The notes below the pieces were generated by a model. That model was not told the DNA's origin. It searched no databases and saw only the letters and a program-made list of their open reading frames with translations. From Magnetococcus sp. PR-3 (GTDB taxonomy: Bacteria; Pseudomonadota; Magnetococcia; Magnetococcales; Magnetococcaceae), in the NCBI RefSeq assembly GCF_036689865.1, contig NZ_JBAHUQ010000003.1:181148-245147 (forward strand): a stretch of 64,000 bases of DNA, in the 5' to 3' direction. Within the stretch, counting starts at the first letter, position 1; the number at the start of each line of letters is the position of its first letter. The position numbers and the translations under genes are program-made. Below are positions 33,124-43,372 of this stretch, one piece after another.

Positions 33124-34557
33124 ATGCCCCCCTCCTTTCAGGAAAAGTTTGAACAGGCTGCCACCCTCAGTGATCTTACCCAGGATCAGACCCGGCAGGC
33201 CTTGCAAACCTATCAACAGTTAGAACCCGTACAACGTGCCAGGCTTAACCCCGTCGCCTTTGCCCGTGAGACAGGGCTGACGGTGGAGCGTAGTATCGAC
33301 CTGTTTGTCCATGGGGTCCGTTTTGGCCTTTTTGAATTTGGCTGGGACAGCGTTTGCCCCTTGTGTGGTGCCATCACCTGTAACCATGAAAAACTCGACG
33401 CACTGCCCGAAGAGCATTTTTACTGCGCCTTCTGTGATCAGGATGCCAGTACTACCCTGGATGAGACCATTGAGGTCACCTTCTCCCCCCACCCAGCCCA
33501 GGGGGAAACCCCATTTAATCCCCATCAAAACCTGGATGAACATCTGCGCTACTACACCTCCTCAGGTTTTCAGCTTTGGGACCATATTCAGTCGTATCAA
33601 GGGCGCAATACCCACGCGCACCGCCTACTAAAACCAGGGGAGCGCGGTACACTGACCTTTGATGCCACACCCGGTGAGCTCTACCGGTTGGTCTGTTTTG
33701 ATACCCACAGTTCGGTCACCCTATCGATTACCCAACAGGGGGCGACCTCCCCCCACACACTCTCCATACAACTGGATGATCAAGGCTTTTCCCCTCTCCC
33801 CGAACCCGTACCTGCAGGTACGGTAACCTTGACCCTGCTAAACCGCAGTGCGTCCACCAACTGGATCCGGCTGATACAGATCCACCCTGATGAACTGCAG
33901 GATTTTATTCAAAACCGTGTCGAACCCGTTTTTGAAGAGCGCCTCACCGCCTCTATGCTATTAAGCAATCAAACCTTTCGTGAGGTGTACGACATTGGCC
34001 AGTTGATTCCCGATCTCAAACTAAAAATTCGCCATTTAACCGTTCTGTTCACCGACCTCAAAGGGTCTACCGACCTGTATGAGCGCACCGGTGATCTGGA
34101 GGCTTACCGACTGGTCCGTAACCATTTTAGCTACCTAAAACAAGCTGTACACAACCATGGAGGAGCCGTGGTTAAAACCATGGGGGATGCCATTATGGCT
34201 ACATTTCATGAACCCGCACACAGTGTGGCAGCGGCCTTGGAAATGATGGCGTTGATGCAGCGTTATACCCAGGAGATTCACCCCGAAGAGTTGGGGCTGA
34301 AAATTGGTATTCACACAGGCCCAGCTTTAACCGTCAATGCCGGCGGGGTGTTGGATTACTTCGGCCGTACAGTCAACATTGCCGCACGGTTACAGGGCTT
34401 AGCCCAATCTGGTGAGATCTGCATTACCCAAGTTATCCATAGCCTGCATGACATACCTGATCAATTTGAAAAAGCAGGCTATCGTGGAGAGACAGAAACC
34501 GTCTCTTTAAAAGGCATTACCGGAAGTCGCCCCATCACCCGCTACGGAAAACCTTGA
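33124..34557 (+). CDS. soluble class III adenylate cyclase with DUF5939-like N-terminus
   Basis: 477 residues, no membrane segment. The N-terminal half begins with a helical region and a Cys-rich zinc ribbon (CPLCGAITCNHE ... FYCAFCDQD, about 79-107). A beta-rich domain follows in the position of DUF5939. The catalytic domain starts near 300: LTVLFTDLKGSTDLYER with metal ligand Asp311, VVKTMGDAIMATFHEP, GIHTGPALTV, and TVNIAARLQGLAQ with the conserved Asn/Arg. It is predicted to make cAMP in the cytoplasm. AGGAG precedes the ATG. A terminator follows. Confidence 0.9.
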   Translation: MPPSFQEKFEQAATLSDLTQDQTRQALQTYQQLEPVQRARLNPVAFARETGLTVERSIDLFVHGVRFGLFEFGWDSVCPLCGAITCNHEKLDALPEEHFYCAFCDQDASTTLDETIEVTFSPHPAQGETPFNPHQNLDEHLRYYTSSGFQLWDHIQSYQGRNTHAHRLLKPGERGTLTFDATPGELYRLVCFDTHSSVTLSITQQGATSPHTLSIQLDDQGFSPLPEPVPAGTVTLTLLNRSASTNWIRLIQIHPDELQDFIQNRVEPVFEERLTASMLLSNQTFREVYDIGQLIPDLKLKIRHLTVLFTDLKGSTDLYERTGDLEAYRLVRNHFSYLKQAVHNHGGAVVKTMGDAIMATFHEPAHSVAAALEMMALMQRYTQEIHPEELGLKIGIHTGPALTVNAGGVLDYFGRTVNIAARLQGLAQSGEICITQVIHSLHDIPDQFEKAGYRGETETVSLKGITGSRPITRYGKP

Positions 34558-34572
34558 TCTGACATTCCACAA

Positions 34573-34604
34573 AAAAAGGCTATCCAATGCTGGATAGCCT
34601 TTTT
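34573..34604. terminator. bidirectional terminator between converging genes
   Basis: 14-bp perfect stem AAAAAGGCTATCCA / TGGATAGCCTTTTT with a 4-base loop. It serves the cyclase (plus) and the PilZ gene (minus). Confidence 0.92.
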
Positions 34605-34625
34605 GGGGGGATCCCTACCGGGTGC

Positions 34626-36236
34626 TTACCACACCTCATCATCCTCAGCATACGCTTTACGGCGCTCATCAAGCTGTTTGCTGTGGGTGGCGGCAATCAG
34701 GGCTTGTACATCATCTTCATCAATCAGGGTAAACTCTACGGCCACGCGGCGAGGGGGGAGAATACCACCATGCTTGTCCATATGGGCACTGGCCCGACGC
34801 GAGAGAGATTTGACCATAACTACGGTGCCATAGGCAAAGATCCAACGCCATGGATCGGCATGTAACCCCACCCGTGCGACCACATGGTCCCCACGTTTTA
34901 GGGGAATAATCTCGCTGCCATCTCCCCCTTTATCCTTACGCTTGAGCAGGGTCTGACCTGTGGACTTAACCGCCTCTTCAACAAAAGCGATCCCACCACC
35001 ACTGAGATTAAGATCCTGAGGACTATGACCAAACACATGGTCGTAACCAAAAATATTGATCTTATCAATCACATCCGTCAGACGCTCAAAGAGCTCTGGG
35101 ATACCATCAGACATACTGGTACCGGTACGTTTGAGGTTACGAACATCATCCCGTACCCGTTTGATCAACTCCCGGCGCTGTTTGCGGCTCTCCACCGTGG
35201 CACGACCATGGTCCGAAACCACATCAGCCAAAATGTTTTCAATACGGCTCAGGGTATCCGTCTGTCCAGCGTTGACCATATTATGGTTAACCAACAAGTT
35301 TGTGGTTTGAACCAACTGGTCACGCAAAGGTACAAACAGATTAACCTTTTTATTGGCCGAAACCTGGGCACAGAGACTATCTACCCGTTCCCACAGTTTC
35401 TCCAGATTGAGCGCAGCTCCTGGGCTTTGTACCTGAATAACCGTCCAACACCGTTTTAACGGTTTAACATCAATGGGCTGGTAGCCTGTTTTAAAAGCCT
35501 GGGGCAAAGGCTGCCCAGCGTTAAACTGCTCTTCAGCCTCTGCATACTCTTCTGGTGTAATTTTTCGCCAAACAAATGGGATGACCTCATCAACCCGATC
35601 AAAAGCCCGCTCCTTACGAGGGGGCGCTTTGGGGCCATCATCCTTCTTCTCTACCGCCACGGTGGGTAGGGCTTGGCCAAAACGGAACTTCTTTTTCTTT
35701 TTCCGCTTGGGCGCCTCATCATCTTCCGTGACCTGAACCATATCATCATCCAGATCCTCAGGCAGGTCCTGCTCTTCCCACGCATTGGCCTGGGCTTCCC
35801 ATTCGGCATCTTCTTCCCAGGTTTTTTCGGTCTCCTCCAGCAACTGTGTCCGCTGGCGGTTCTGGATATGCCGCGCTAGGGTTTCTGCCTCATGGGGACG
35901 CATACTGTCAAATTTACAGAAGTAGCGGTGAGCACCAAACTTATCATGACTACGTCCACCAACAATGACAGAGCGTAGCTGCATAGGGGAGACATCCCCG
36001 ACCTCAGCCAGGGCGATACGCGACTCAATTTTATCCCCAGATCGAAGACTATCCTCAGGAAATACAAAGGAGTAACCACCTGCACTGATATCCCACAGGG
36101 TAACCTGCTGCCACTTCCCCTCCAGTGCGCCCCCCTCTCCCCGTTTGAGAGAAACAGCCCGTTTAGAGGAGAGCAAACGCCGGACATGGGTAAGGATGGA
36201 GGTATCATGAAGGCGAAAATGGTTGCGCTGGTTCAT
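34626..36236 (-). CDS. two-PilZ-domain protein (c-di-GMP receptor candidate)
   Basis: 536 residues from the ATG at 36236 (GGGAG 11 bases upstream; a frame-extending ATG at 36284 gives an unlikely leader). An N-terminal PilZ domain shows NQRNHFR followed by LWDISAGGYSF, close to the RxxxR and D/NxSxxG c-di-GMP signature. A long acidic then Lys-rich linker (about 125-205, RKKKKKF) leads to a helical middle domain (about 260-380). A second PilZ-like domain has DLNLSGGGIAF and a C-terminal beta region. Probably binds c-di-GMP, linking that second messenger to motility or envelope output. The first domain has the better motif. Confidence 0.78.
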   Translation of the reverse strand: MNQRNHFRLHDTSILTHVRRLLSSKRAVSLKRGEGGALEGKWQQVTLWDISAGGYSFVFPEDSLRSGDKIESRIALAEVGDVSPMQLRSVIVGGRSHDKFGAHRYFCKFDSMRPHEAETLARHIQNRQRTQLLEETEKTWEEDAEWEAQANAWEEQDLPEDLDDDMVQVTEDDEAPKRKKKKKFRFGQALPTVAVEKKDDGPKAPPRKERAFDRVDEVIPFVWRKITPEEYAEAEEQFNAGQPLPQAFKTGYQPIDVKPLKRCWTVIQVQSPGAALNLEKLWERVDSLCAQVSANKKVNLFVPLRDQLVQTTNLLVNHNMVNAGQTDTLSRIENILADVVSDHGRATVESRKQRRELIKRVRDDVRNLKRTGTSMSDGIPELFERLTDVIDKINIFGYDHVFGHSPQDLNLSGGGIAFVEEAVKSTGQTLLKRKDKGGDGSEIIPLKRGDHVVARVGLHADPWRWIFAYGTVVMVKSLSRRASAHMDKHGGILPPRRVAVEFTLIDEDDVQALIAATHSKQLDERRKAYAEDDEVW

Positions 36237-36447
36237 GGTGGGTAAGGCTCCCAAAGCGAACGAAATCCAATTTAAAACAATCACTCAAAGGTTAGCACAG
36301 GATGTGCCAGAGATCCTATTGCTCTCATCGCCAAGCTACCATGTCAGGCTTTCACCGGATAGGCAACCCATCCACGAGGGTTTAAACTACGCATCCTGGG
36401 AAAGCTTTCCCTCTTCATCCACACTCGCTACCCGTCTGTGAGACCCT

Positions 36448-37398
36448 ATGCGCACCTTACTGCTTGTATTGCTCCCTTTTCTTACCCTCTTTTCTGCCCA
36501 GGCTATGGAAAAAGTTCGAGCCTACCCCCCAGAACAGGTGGCAGATGGTGTCTATGTCATTCATGGCCCCTTGGGTATTCCTTCCGTCGCCAACCAGGGC
36601 TTTATGAATAACCCAGCCTTTATCATCACCGAAACCGGTGTGGTGGTGGTTGACCCCGGTTCCAGTCTTCAGGCTGGGCGCATGGTGTTGGACCAGATCC
36701 GCACCATCACCTCTAAACCCATCACCCATGTTTTGAATACCCATGTCCATGGGGATCACTGGTTAGGCAACCACGGTATTGCAGAAGCCTACCCGGAGGT
36801 CAAAATTCTGGCCCATCCCGCAATGATTGAAGAAGCCCGTGCCAGCCAAGCTGACCGCTGGCTAACCTATATGGCTAAAGCCACCGAGGGCTTTACCCAA
36901 GGTACAGAAGCGATTATTCCCACCCAAGCGATTGAAGATGATGCCACACTCCATATTGGTGGTTTAACACTGGAGATCCTAGCACCAGCCAAAGCACATA
37001 GTGGCACCGATATTATGATCTATCTGCCCCAACAGCAGCTGATCATAACTGGTGATAATATGACCTCAAAACGCTTTGGACGTTTGGATGATGGCACCTA
37101 CATGGGTAACATCGCCGCGTGTGACCGGGCGCTGGAAAAACCACTGGCTGTGGTGATACCAGGTCATGGCCCAACCGGGGGAGCTGAGGTGATCTCCACC
37201 TATCGCATGTACCTGGATACACTCTATAACCGCGTGAAAGACCTTTATGAAGAGGGTGAGTTAGATACACCCCATGCCATGAAACCTGTGGTGGTTAAAG
37301 CGTTATCCGCTTTTCACAACTGGGCGGATTTTAAAGAGATGGTTGGTCGCCATATCAGTGTGGCTTTTCAACAGGTCGAAGCGGCCGAGTTTGAGTAA
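36448..37398 (+). CDS. periplasmic metallo-beta-lactamase-fold hydrolase
   Basis: 316 residues with a signal peptide (MRTLLLVLLPFLTLFSAQAM). The MBL zinc motif is NTHVHGDHWLGN (about 98-109), preceded by VVVVDPGSS and followed by GDNMTSKRFGRLDDGTY and the final VIPGHGPTGG zinc ligand. It resembles the SoxH / quinoprotein-relay group rather than true beta-lactamases. The substrate is unknown. Confidence 0.88.
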   Translation: MRTLLLVLLPFLTLFSAQAMEKVRAYPPEQVADGVYVIHGPLGIPSVANQGFMNNPAFIITETGVVVVDPGSSLQAGRMVLDQIRTITSKPITHVLNTHVHGDHWLGNHGIAEAYPEVKILAHPAMIEEARASQADRWLTYMAKATEGFTQGTEAIIPTQAIEDDATLHIGGLTLEILAPAKAHSGTDIMIYLPQQQLIITGDNMTSKRFGRLDDGTYMGNIAACDRALEKPLAVVIPGHGPTGGAEVISTYRMYLDTLYNRVKDLYEEGELDTPHAMKPVVVKALSAFHNWADFKEMVGRHISVAFQQVEAAEFE

Positions 37399-37825
37399 AA
37401 AATTCGTGTGAAAAACCCGATAGATCTGCATGGAAGAGGTTGAGCCCCCAGGAAAGTGCGCAACAGAAAAAACCCGCAGAGGGAAAGGGGTCCCCCTCTG
37501 CGGGCTGGAAACGGTGCGGGCCTTGGGTTTTCACGGGTTTAGGACAACCAACGTGCTTACCCACACCGTGCCCATATCCACCTGTTCCTGGCTACCTACT
37601 GACAGGTGTTGGGTCCCACCCCCTTAAGGCAACTGCAATGCCATGTCTGTTTTTCTTTACTTACAAACACTTAGCAAAAACCCCAACCAAAGAATAACGC
37701 CATATCCCACACTTAACAGGGGATACCACCCACTTCTACAGGGTCAAACCGGTTAAAAACATTGTTTCAGGAACCCAGGTCAGGGAGAATGGACTTTAAA
37801 CTAACGGAATTTTGCAAACGGAGTG
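37399..37825. other. intergenic region with one strong hairpin
   Basis: 427 bases. The hairpin 37473-37504 (CCCGCAGAGGG / CCCTCTGCGGG) has a T tract only on the minus strand; it may still end the MBL transcript. No gene seen in 37510-37820. Confidence 0.45.
37473..37504. terminator. hairpin, probable terminator
   Basis: 11-bp stem with a 10-base loop, 75 bases after the MBL gene. The T tract is on the minus strand (AAAAAA precedes it on plus), so its direction is uncertain. Confidence 0.5.
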
Positions 37826-38800
37826 ATGTACAGGCCCATGACCCCCCATGATGCCCAACAAGAGATCCTGACCCGTACCCCGGAGATGGAATCGGTCATG
37901 CGCGCTGCAACCCTTGTGGCCCAAACCGATGTGACCGTGCTCATTACCGGTGAAAGCGGTACGGGTAAGGAGCGCATTGGTCACCTTGTTCATGCAGAGA
38001 GCCGAAGGAATACTGGCCCATGGGTCCCTGTTAACTGTGCGGCCCTCCAAGACAACTTGGCGGAATCTGAGCTTTTTGGTCATGTCCGGGGTGCCTTTAC
38101 CGGCGCTACAGAGGCCCACCAAGGGCGGGTACGTGCAGCCTCTGGCGGCACCCTGTTCCTTGATGAGGTTGGGGAGCTCACCTTACCGTTACAAGCCAAA
38201 CTGTTGCGTCTGTTGGAAAATCGGGAGTGCCAAGTGGTGGGACAGGCGCAACCTGTACAAGTTGATACCCGTATTGTCGCCGCAACCAATGTGGATTTGG
38301 CCCAGCGGGTTAAAGATGGTCGCTTTCGTGAAGATCTTTTCTACCGTCTCAATATTGCCCCTTTAACCCTTCCCCCCCTAAGAAACCGTCCTCGGGATAT
38401 TCCCTTGTTGATGGACCATTTTTTGGTGGAAGCTGCGGCCCGTTTTGAGCGGACCCCGCCCCGTTTTACCCCCAAGGCCATGCAGCAGATTCAGCACCAC
38501 CGTTGGCCAGGAAACATACGGGAGCTGCTCAACTTCTGCACCCGTATGGTGATCTACCATGGTGGGGAAGAGGTCGATCTCGCTGAGCTCCCCCCTGAAC
38601 TTAAAGATGGAGAAGAGATTCCAGCCAAGGGGGCTCCCTTTGATCTTCCCACCCAAGGGGTGGATCTGGCTGCGGTTGAACGCGGCTTGATTAAACAAGC
38701 CCTTGAACGTTCAACAGGCAATAAATCCAAGGCTGCACGGCTACTTGGTTTAACCCGTGATACCCTGCTCTACCGGCTAAAAAAACACACATTGGATTAA
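37826..38800 (+). CDS. sigma-54-dependent transcription activator without receiver domain
   Basis: About 325 residues: an AAA+ domain with Walker A GESGTGKE (near 42), the sigma-54 contact loop GAFTGA (near 89), Walker B GGTLFLDEVGEL (near 110) and the arginine-finger region FREDLFYRLN. A C-terminal Fis-type helix-turn-helix follows (about 285-322, KSKAARLLGLTRDTLLYRL). There is no N-terminal sensor, as in PspF. GGAG lies awkwardly close to the ATG at 37826; ATG 37838 is an alternative. Its targets are unknown, but a sigma-54-type promoter does occur before flgK in this window. Confidence 0.92.
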   Translation: MYRPMTPHDAQQEILTRTPEMESVMRAATLVAQTDVTVLITGESGTGKERIGHLVHAESRRNTGPWVPVNCAALQDNLAESELFGHVRGAFTGATEAHQGRVRAASGGTLFLDEVGELTLPLQAKLLRLLENRECQVVGQAQPVQVDTRIVAATNVDLAQRVKDGRFREDLFYRLNIAPLTLPPLRNRPRDIPLLMDHFLVEAAARFERTPPRFTPKAMQQIQHHRWPGNIRELLNFCTRMVIYHGGEEVDLAELPPELKDGEEIPAKGAPFDLPTQGVDLAAVERGLIKQALERSTGNKSKAARLLGLTRDTLLYRLKKHTLD

Positions 38801-38940
38801 TTCCCCCCCAGTATCTCCCTTGAGGTTCTGCCTTTTCCCAAAGTGGCCATCATGCGTCCAGCCTGATCAAATACAACGACAGCCCCTGGCTGCCCTGGAG
38901 AGACGTTCCAGAAGGTCACCCGCCTTGTATAGGCACCACG

Positions 38941-41517
38941 TTATGATGGACTATCCTCTAAGTACGCGTCTGCCCCCTTTTTTGTTTCATTCTGCGGTTC
39001 GGTGTTTTGCTCTCCCCCCTGGGGCATACTTTTGAGATAGAGATCCCGTTGAGGCAACGGCATGATGATATTGGCATTGGAGAGCCGCTCAGCAATGCGT
39101 AGGCGGATCTGGGTATAGGTATTATAGGGGCGTAGATAGCGCTCCATACGCACATTATCCACATAGAATTTCATGGTCATCTCAATCCCGTTTTCCCCAA
39201 AGCCTTCAACGGGGGCTAGGGGATATTTCCAGGCGGGGTGTGGATCCTTAAACCCTTCACGCATCCAGGTTGCCAACTCCCGAAGACGGGTATCGATGGT
39301 ACTTGAACGGGCTTTTTTCAAGGCATCATGGATATGTTTGGTTTTATTCATCAGGGTAAAGACCTTATCCCCCCACACCTGGAAAATGGCGGTTAGATCC
39401 CGTTTTTCATCATCATCCAATAACCGCCCACAGTAGGCTTCATTAAGGGGGTGGTTGAGCACATGTTCACTGGCGCGCTGACTAATAAACAGGTCCTCCT
39501 CCCGGTTACGGCACAGTAGAATGTTAAACCCATGCTCGTTTGGGCTCTGGGTAAAGCAGTTATGGAACTCTTCTTTCTGTGCCTCACGGATAAAAGGTCT
39601 GGCCAACCTCTCTTCTTTAACCATATGCTCAGCCAGATCCTGCAACAGCTCCCCATAGGCCTCCCCTAACTGGGAGTAACGTTCCAAAATGGTCTCAACG
39701 GCATCACTGGCGGTTTCATACTCCTCCTTGTTTTCAATGGTCTCTGGAGGTATTGCCACAATCTTGGAGAGGCGGTGCGCGACGGCAAAGGCATAATGCA
39801 CCGCTTGGTAGGTTTTACTCATATCCTTAAACTCAAAAAACCAATGCATCCGCTTTTTCGTTAACTTGGCCCCCCGTGAATATGTACAGGTGCGGGTAAA
39901 ACCACGCATGGGATTTTCCACACTCCCCTCTGTCTGTTCCTGACCATGCCCTTTACCAATAATTTTCTCTCGCCGTTTATCGGTTAGAGAAACGGGGTAA
40001 AATTTGACACTGAAAATCTCATCATTGCCCCAATTTTCAGAATCACCCATTACCCCTGAGAACAGGTCAGAGATCGTCAACGAGAGTTCATCAAGCAACA
40101 AAGCCAACCACTCTAGCTTTTCACGAATATGTTTGGATCGTTTCTGCTCCGTCTCTTTGCTGGTCGCACCTTGATTTTTATTCAACAAAAACTGAATGGT
40201 CTCATCAGAACACTTCCCTGGTACCTCTTCACCATCCCACGCTTTTAGATCCAGAGAACAGATCATAGCATCCACAACCTTGGGGTCTGGCTTCCAACCA
40301 GTTTGCTCGGGCTGGTTATGGATAAACTTTGGAATATTGGCCCCTTTGGCTTGGCAGTTACGGAACAGAATTTGCCATTGGGTGGTCATATTGGCGATAT
40401 GCAGCGTCTCTGCCTGCAACTCCTCAGCAATCTGATCCATCCACTTTTTCTCTTCTGCATCAAAACCATCCTGCTCAGCCTGATCCACAAACTCACTCCA
40501 GTTCTCTACCTTACGAATAAAGCTCTGGATCTCATGATTGAGCAAACTCTCCTGACGAAGCCGCGCCAACTCAATAAAGTGCCAAGTACACTCTTCAAAA
40601 ACCTGCCGTATATATAGGCGGAAAACTTTGTTGTGTATGGCTTTTTGCTTTTTCTTCAGGTCACCAATAACATGCGGGTGGCCATGAGCAATATCTGTCA
40701 AAACAGACCGAACCACCCGTAAATTGGAGTCATAACGAACCCGCAGATCAATGACCGAGCGCAGATCATCGGTGGGCCTTGTAATATCAACCAAAACCTC
40801 TTCGGTCATTGATCGATTGGGGAGATAGACCGTCTCATGGCTGGCAATATCTTTGGCGACCGTAATCCGTAACCCACGTTTGATTACCTGATAGATCTGC
40901 TTGCCCTGCCCGACCTTAATCAAGTCGTTTTGACTAAAGGGTGTATCCAAAGCCAGGGATAAGCCCGCAAAGATATTGGTTAAGACAGACTGTAAGGCAA
41001 AGGCAACGGCAACCGACATACCACCAAAGGTCACGAGGTAACCCGCCAAATCCATACCCGATAGCAGAAACAACACACCGATGATGATGATGATTAACAA
41101 AGGCTTGGCCAGATACATCAAGACCAAAGAGATATTACGTTCTCGATGCCGCCCATAGCTGTTGTAGCTACGCTCAGTAAACTCTACAAAGAACAGATCA
41201 ATCACTGGACTAAACGCCTGCCAAGCCAACCAGCCAATGAGAATTCTCAAAGGCCAAAGCAGTACCTGGATCAAGCTCACCACAAAGGGGTGTACCTGCT
41301 CAAACTGCACCACATCAAGACCAAGAAAATGTAGAGAACAGGCGATCAAAAAGTAGAGAACGGGGTACTGAGTAATGTGGGGAATTTCTGCAAAACGCTG
41401 CCACTTGGGACCACGACGAAGGCACCACCACCAACCAAACCATGTCATAGGCCACCACAGTAGAGTCAACAGTACGATGGCAAGAGAGCCTCTTCCGATC
41501 TCCGTTATCTCAAACAT
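38941..41517 (-). CDS. large MscS-family mechanosensitive channel
   Basis: 858 residues. Five hydrophobic segments fill residues 10-170. The MscS pore helix and beta domain follow: GMSVAVAFALQSVLTNIFAGLSL (near 165-187), then DTPFSQNDLIKVG and VYLPNRSMTEEVLVDITRP. A cytoplasmic region of more than 550 residues, largely helical and charged, is far longer than in MscS (286 residues in all). GGGAAG precedes the ATG. It is the last gene of a three-gene set with another MscS protein and a four-TM partner (79 bases from the partner stop). Confidence 0.88.
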   Translation of the reverse strand: MFEITEIGRGSLAIVLLTLLWWPMTWFGWWWCLRRGPKWQRFAEIPHITQYPVLYFLIACSLHFLGLDVVQFEQVHPFVVSLIQVLLWPLRILIGWLAWQAFSPVIDLFFVEFTERSYNSYGRHRERNISLVLMYLAKPLLIIIIIGVLFLLSGMDLAGYLVTFGGMSVAVAFALQSVLTNIFAGLSLALDTPFSQNDLIKVGQGKQIYQVIKRGLRITVAKDIASHETVYLPNRSMTEEVLVDITRPTDDLRSVIDLRVRYDSNLRVVRSVLTDIAHGHPHVIGDLKKKQKAIHNKVFRLYIRQVFEECTWHFIELARLRQESLLNHEIQSFIRKVENWSEFVDQAEQDGFDAEEKKWMDQIAEELQAETLHIANMTTQWQILFRNCQAKGANIPKFIHNQPEQTGWKPDPKVVDAMICSLDLKAWDGEEVPGKCSDETIQFLLNKNQGATSKETEQKRSKHIREKLEWLALLLDELSLTISDLFSGVMGDSENWGNDEIFSVKFYPVSLTDKRREKIIGKGHGQEQTEGSVENPMRGFTRTCTYSRGAKLTKKRMHWFFEFKDMSKTYQAVHYAFAVAHRLSKIVAIPPETIENKEEYETASDAVETILERYSQLGEAYGELLQDLAEHMVKEERLARPFIREAQKEEFHNCFTQSPNEHGFNILLCRNREEDLFISQRASEHVLNHPLNEAYCGRLLDDDEKRDLTAIFQVWGDKVFTLMNKTKHIHDALKKARSSTIDTRLRELATWMREGFKDPHPAWKYPLAPVEGFGENGIEMTMKFYVDNVRMERYLRPYNTYTQIRLRIAERLSNANIIMPLPQRDLYLKSMPQGGEQNTEPQNETKKGADAYLEDSPS

Positions 41518-41596
41518 GACATCTTCCCTTTACGCAGGTTTTTTCCTTGGTCGTTTCCAACCCTCACAAACACCCAATTTCTGATGCTTGAGGAGA

Positions 41597-43372
41597 CTAA
41601 ATATTGATCTGACGCTCTTCTTCAATCGCAATTTCCAGCAACCCACCATCGGGTGCTACGGTCACCAAAGCGCGCTTTTTCAAGGATCGCTGCCGCCATT
41701 TAGGTTGGTAGTCCAGGTTTTTCAGCTCTTTCACAAAACGATCAACTTGTTCCAGGCTTGTTTCCTCTCCTGGCTTATGAGCAAAGGAGGGCAAAGAGAG
41801 ATGAACCGCCAAATCATGGAGATATTTATCCCAATCCTGCCCTTCCAGATAATCGGACCGTAGCTCGGAGATGTTGTGAACCAGAACATATTCAGACACC
41901 AAGCCCCGTTTGCTCCAGGTACGGTTAAGCAATTGGATACGCCGGGGTGGTACATTGAGCCCACGCATCTGGGAAATTTTTAGATAGAGATGGGACAGGT
42001 GGGGCAGATAATCTGGATGGTACAAATTGGCAATATTTCCAAATACAGACCGTAGTGGCTGGATACTCTCCTCAAAATAGCTGAGGTTCTCCCCCATTTT
42101 TGTCAGCAGTTCTGCACGCATGAACAGCGGAATCCCTCGATCCAAGATTTGATCATGCTCAAGAGGTCGAAAACGGGAGCGCGGCCACTCTGAGACCACA
42201 TCTTTAATGGCATTTTTCTCTTTCATCTCCTTACGCCGGTCCAGGCAAACCTGCCGACGTGTCTCTGGTGTCATCTCCTGTGTATCCATAGCGCCATCTA
42301 CTTGTATATTTGGGCGCTTATCCTCACGAGGATCCAACCCCAACTCCTGCTGAAAGGAGATCCACCGACCCGTAAACGTAATGGAGGAGACCAGCCCCTC
42401 CTGGCGCATCAACCGGGAAATGGTGCCGTCAATGCGGAAAAAATCCACAAAATGAAAAATTTGCACGGCGGCAAAAACATAGAAAAATCCAAGGACATGA
42501 TCATTAAGCTGGGGAATAAAACTGAGTATCTCTCTCAGTGGTGTAATGTTTTCAGAGATTTGAGCCAGCACAATCGCGGCCGTACCAAAAGAGGCGATTA
42601 AAAACATGGGGGTTTCCACAAAGGGTACCCCTGCTAATGCATAGAGACGGCGGATCTCGATCAGCTTTTTTCGCATCATCAGGTAGAGCAGTGTGAGCAT
42701 GCATAAGAAAATAAGGTCCTGCTGAAAAAAGGTCATACTCTGATCCAACCAAGTGCCTGGGGAGACCACCCCTCCCCCATCACTCAACACAGCATCTTGA
42801 CCTGTATCCACCATTGGGGCCTCAGCTACAGTCCCACTTTTCTCGACCGTTTCAGCTGCTGCCGTACGTTCTTTACCCTCTAAACTCTTTCCGGAAAACA
42901 GATGGATCGACCAACGGACTATCTGATGAATAACCCCAATGCCGCCCAAGCACAGGGCATAGTATTTAAAAATTTCAAACCATCGCTGCCTATCTGTCAG
43001 CATGGGCTTACCAGATACCTGTCCGCTCCCCCCGACCTGGTCCTCATCTGGGGCTGAGCTTGGTGGTGTTCCACCCTCAACAGGCTGCTCCGGCTGGAAA
43101 GTCTCTTCATCCTGATGAGGTTCACCCTGTGGTGAGCTTGGTGGTGTTCCACCCTCAACAGACTGCTGTGATCCTAAATCCGCTTGGGGCACTTCCTCAT
43201 GACTACCTGCTAAGTGACTAAGCTCCTCACCAACCTCCACATCATGGCTCTCCATCCCTTGCGTTGAGCTCTCGCCATCCCCTACAGCCTGATCTGGGGG
43301 CGCACGGTCCAGACCCTCATCATCTTGAAGTTGGTGCTCTGCATCAGGCTGAAGCAACGTTTGATCAGACAT
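41597..43372 (-). CDS. four-TM protein between two MscS channels
   Basis: 591 residues. The first 125 are acidic, Gln/Ser/Pro-rich and probably disordered, with a duplicated VEGGTPPSS block (near 72 and 99). Hydrophobic segments lie near 137-158, 215-235, 255-275 and 290-315. The C-terminal half is cytoplasmic, charged and helical. It has no MscS beta domain. The start overlaps the end of the upstream MscS gene by 8 bases, with GGGGAG inside that gene, so expression is coupled. It is best seen as an accessory subunit or regulator of the neighbouring channels, by position only. Confidence 0.75.
   Translation of the reverse strand: MSDQTLLQPDAEHQLQDDEGLDRAPPDQAVGDGESSTQGMESHDVEVGEELSHLAGSHEEVPQADLGSQQSVEGGTPPSSPQGEPHQDEETFQPEQPVEGGTPPSSAPDEDQVGGSGQVSGKPMLTDRQRWFEIFKYYALCLGGIGVIHQIVRWSIHLFSGKSLEGKERTAAAETVEKSGTVAEAPMVDTGQDAVLSDGGGVVSPGTWLDQSMTFFQQDLIFLCMLTLLYLMMRKKLIEIRRLYALAGVPFVETPMFLIASFGTAAIVLAQISENITPLREILSFIPQLNDHVLGFFYVFAAVQIFHFVDFFRIDGTISRLMRQEGLVSSITFTGRWISFQQELGLDPREDKRPNIQVDGAMDTQEMTPETRRQVCLDRRKEMKEKNAIKDVVSEWPRSRFRPLEHDQILDRGIPLFMRAELLTKMGENLSYFEESIQPLRSVFGNIANLYHPDYLPHLSHLYLKISQMRGLNVPPRRIQLLNRTWSKRGLVSEYVLVHNISELRSDYLEGQDWDKYLHDLAVHLSLPSFAHKPGEETSLEQVDRFVKELKNLDYQPKWRQRSLKKRALVTVAPDGGLLEIAIEEERQINI
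43052..43163 (-). repeat. in-frame direct repeat in the disordered N-terminus
   Basis: TGAGCTTGGTGGTGTTCCAC followed by CCTCAACAG occurs at about 43052 and again at about 43134. It encodes VEGGTPPSS twice and would allow length change by recombination. Confidence 0.8.
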
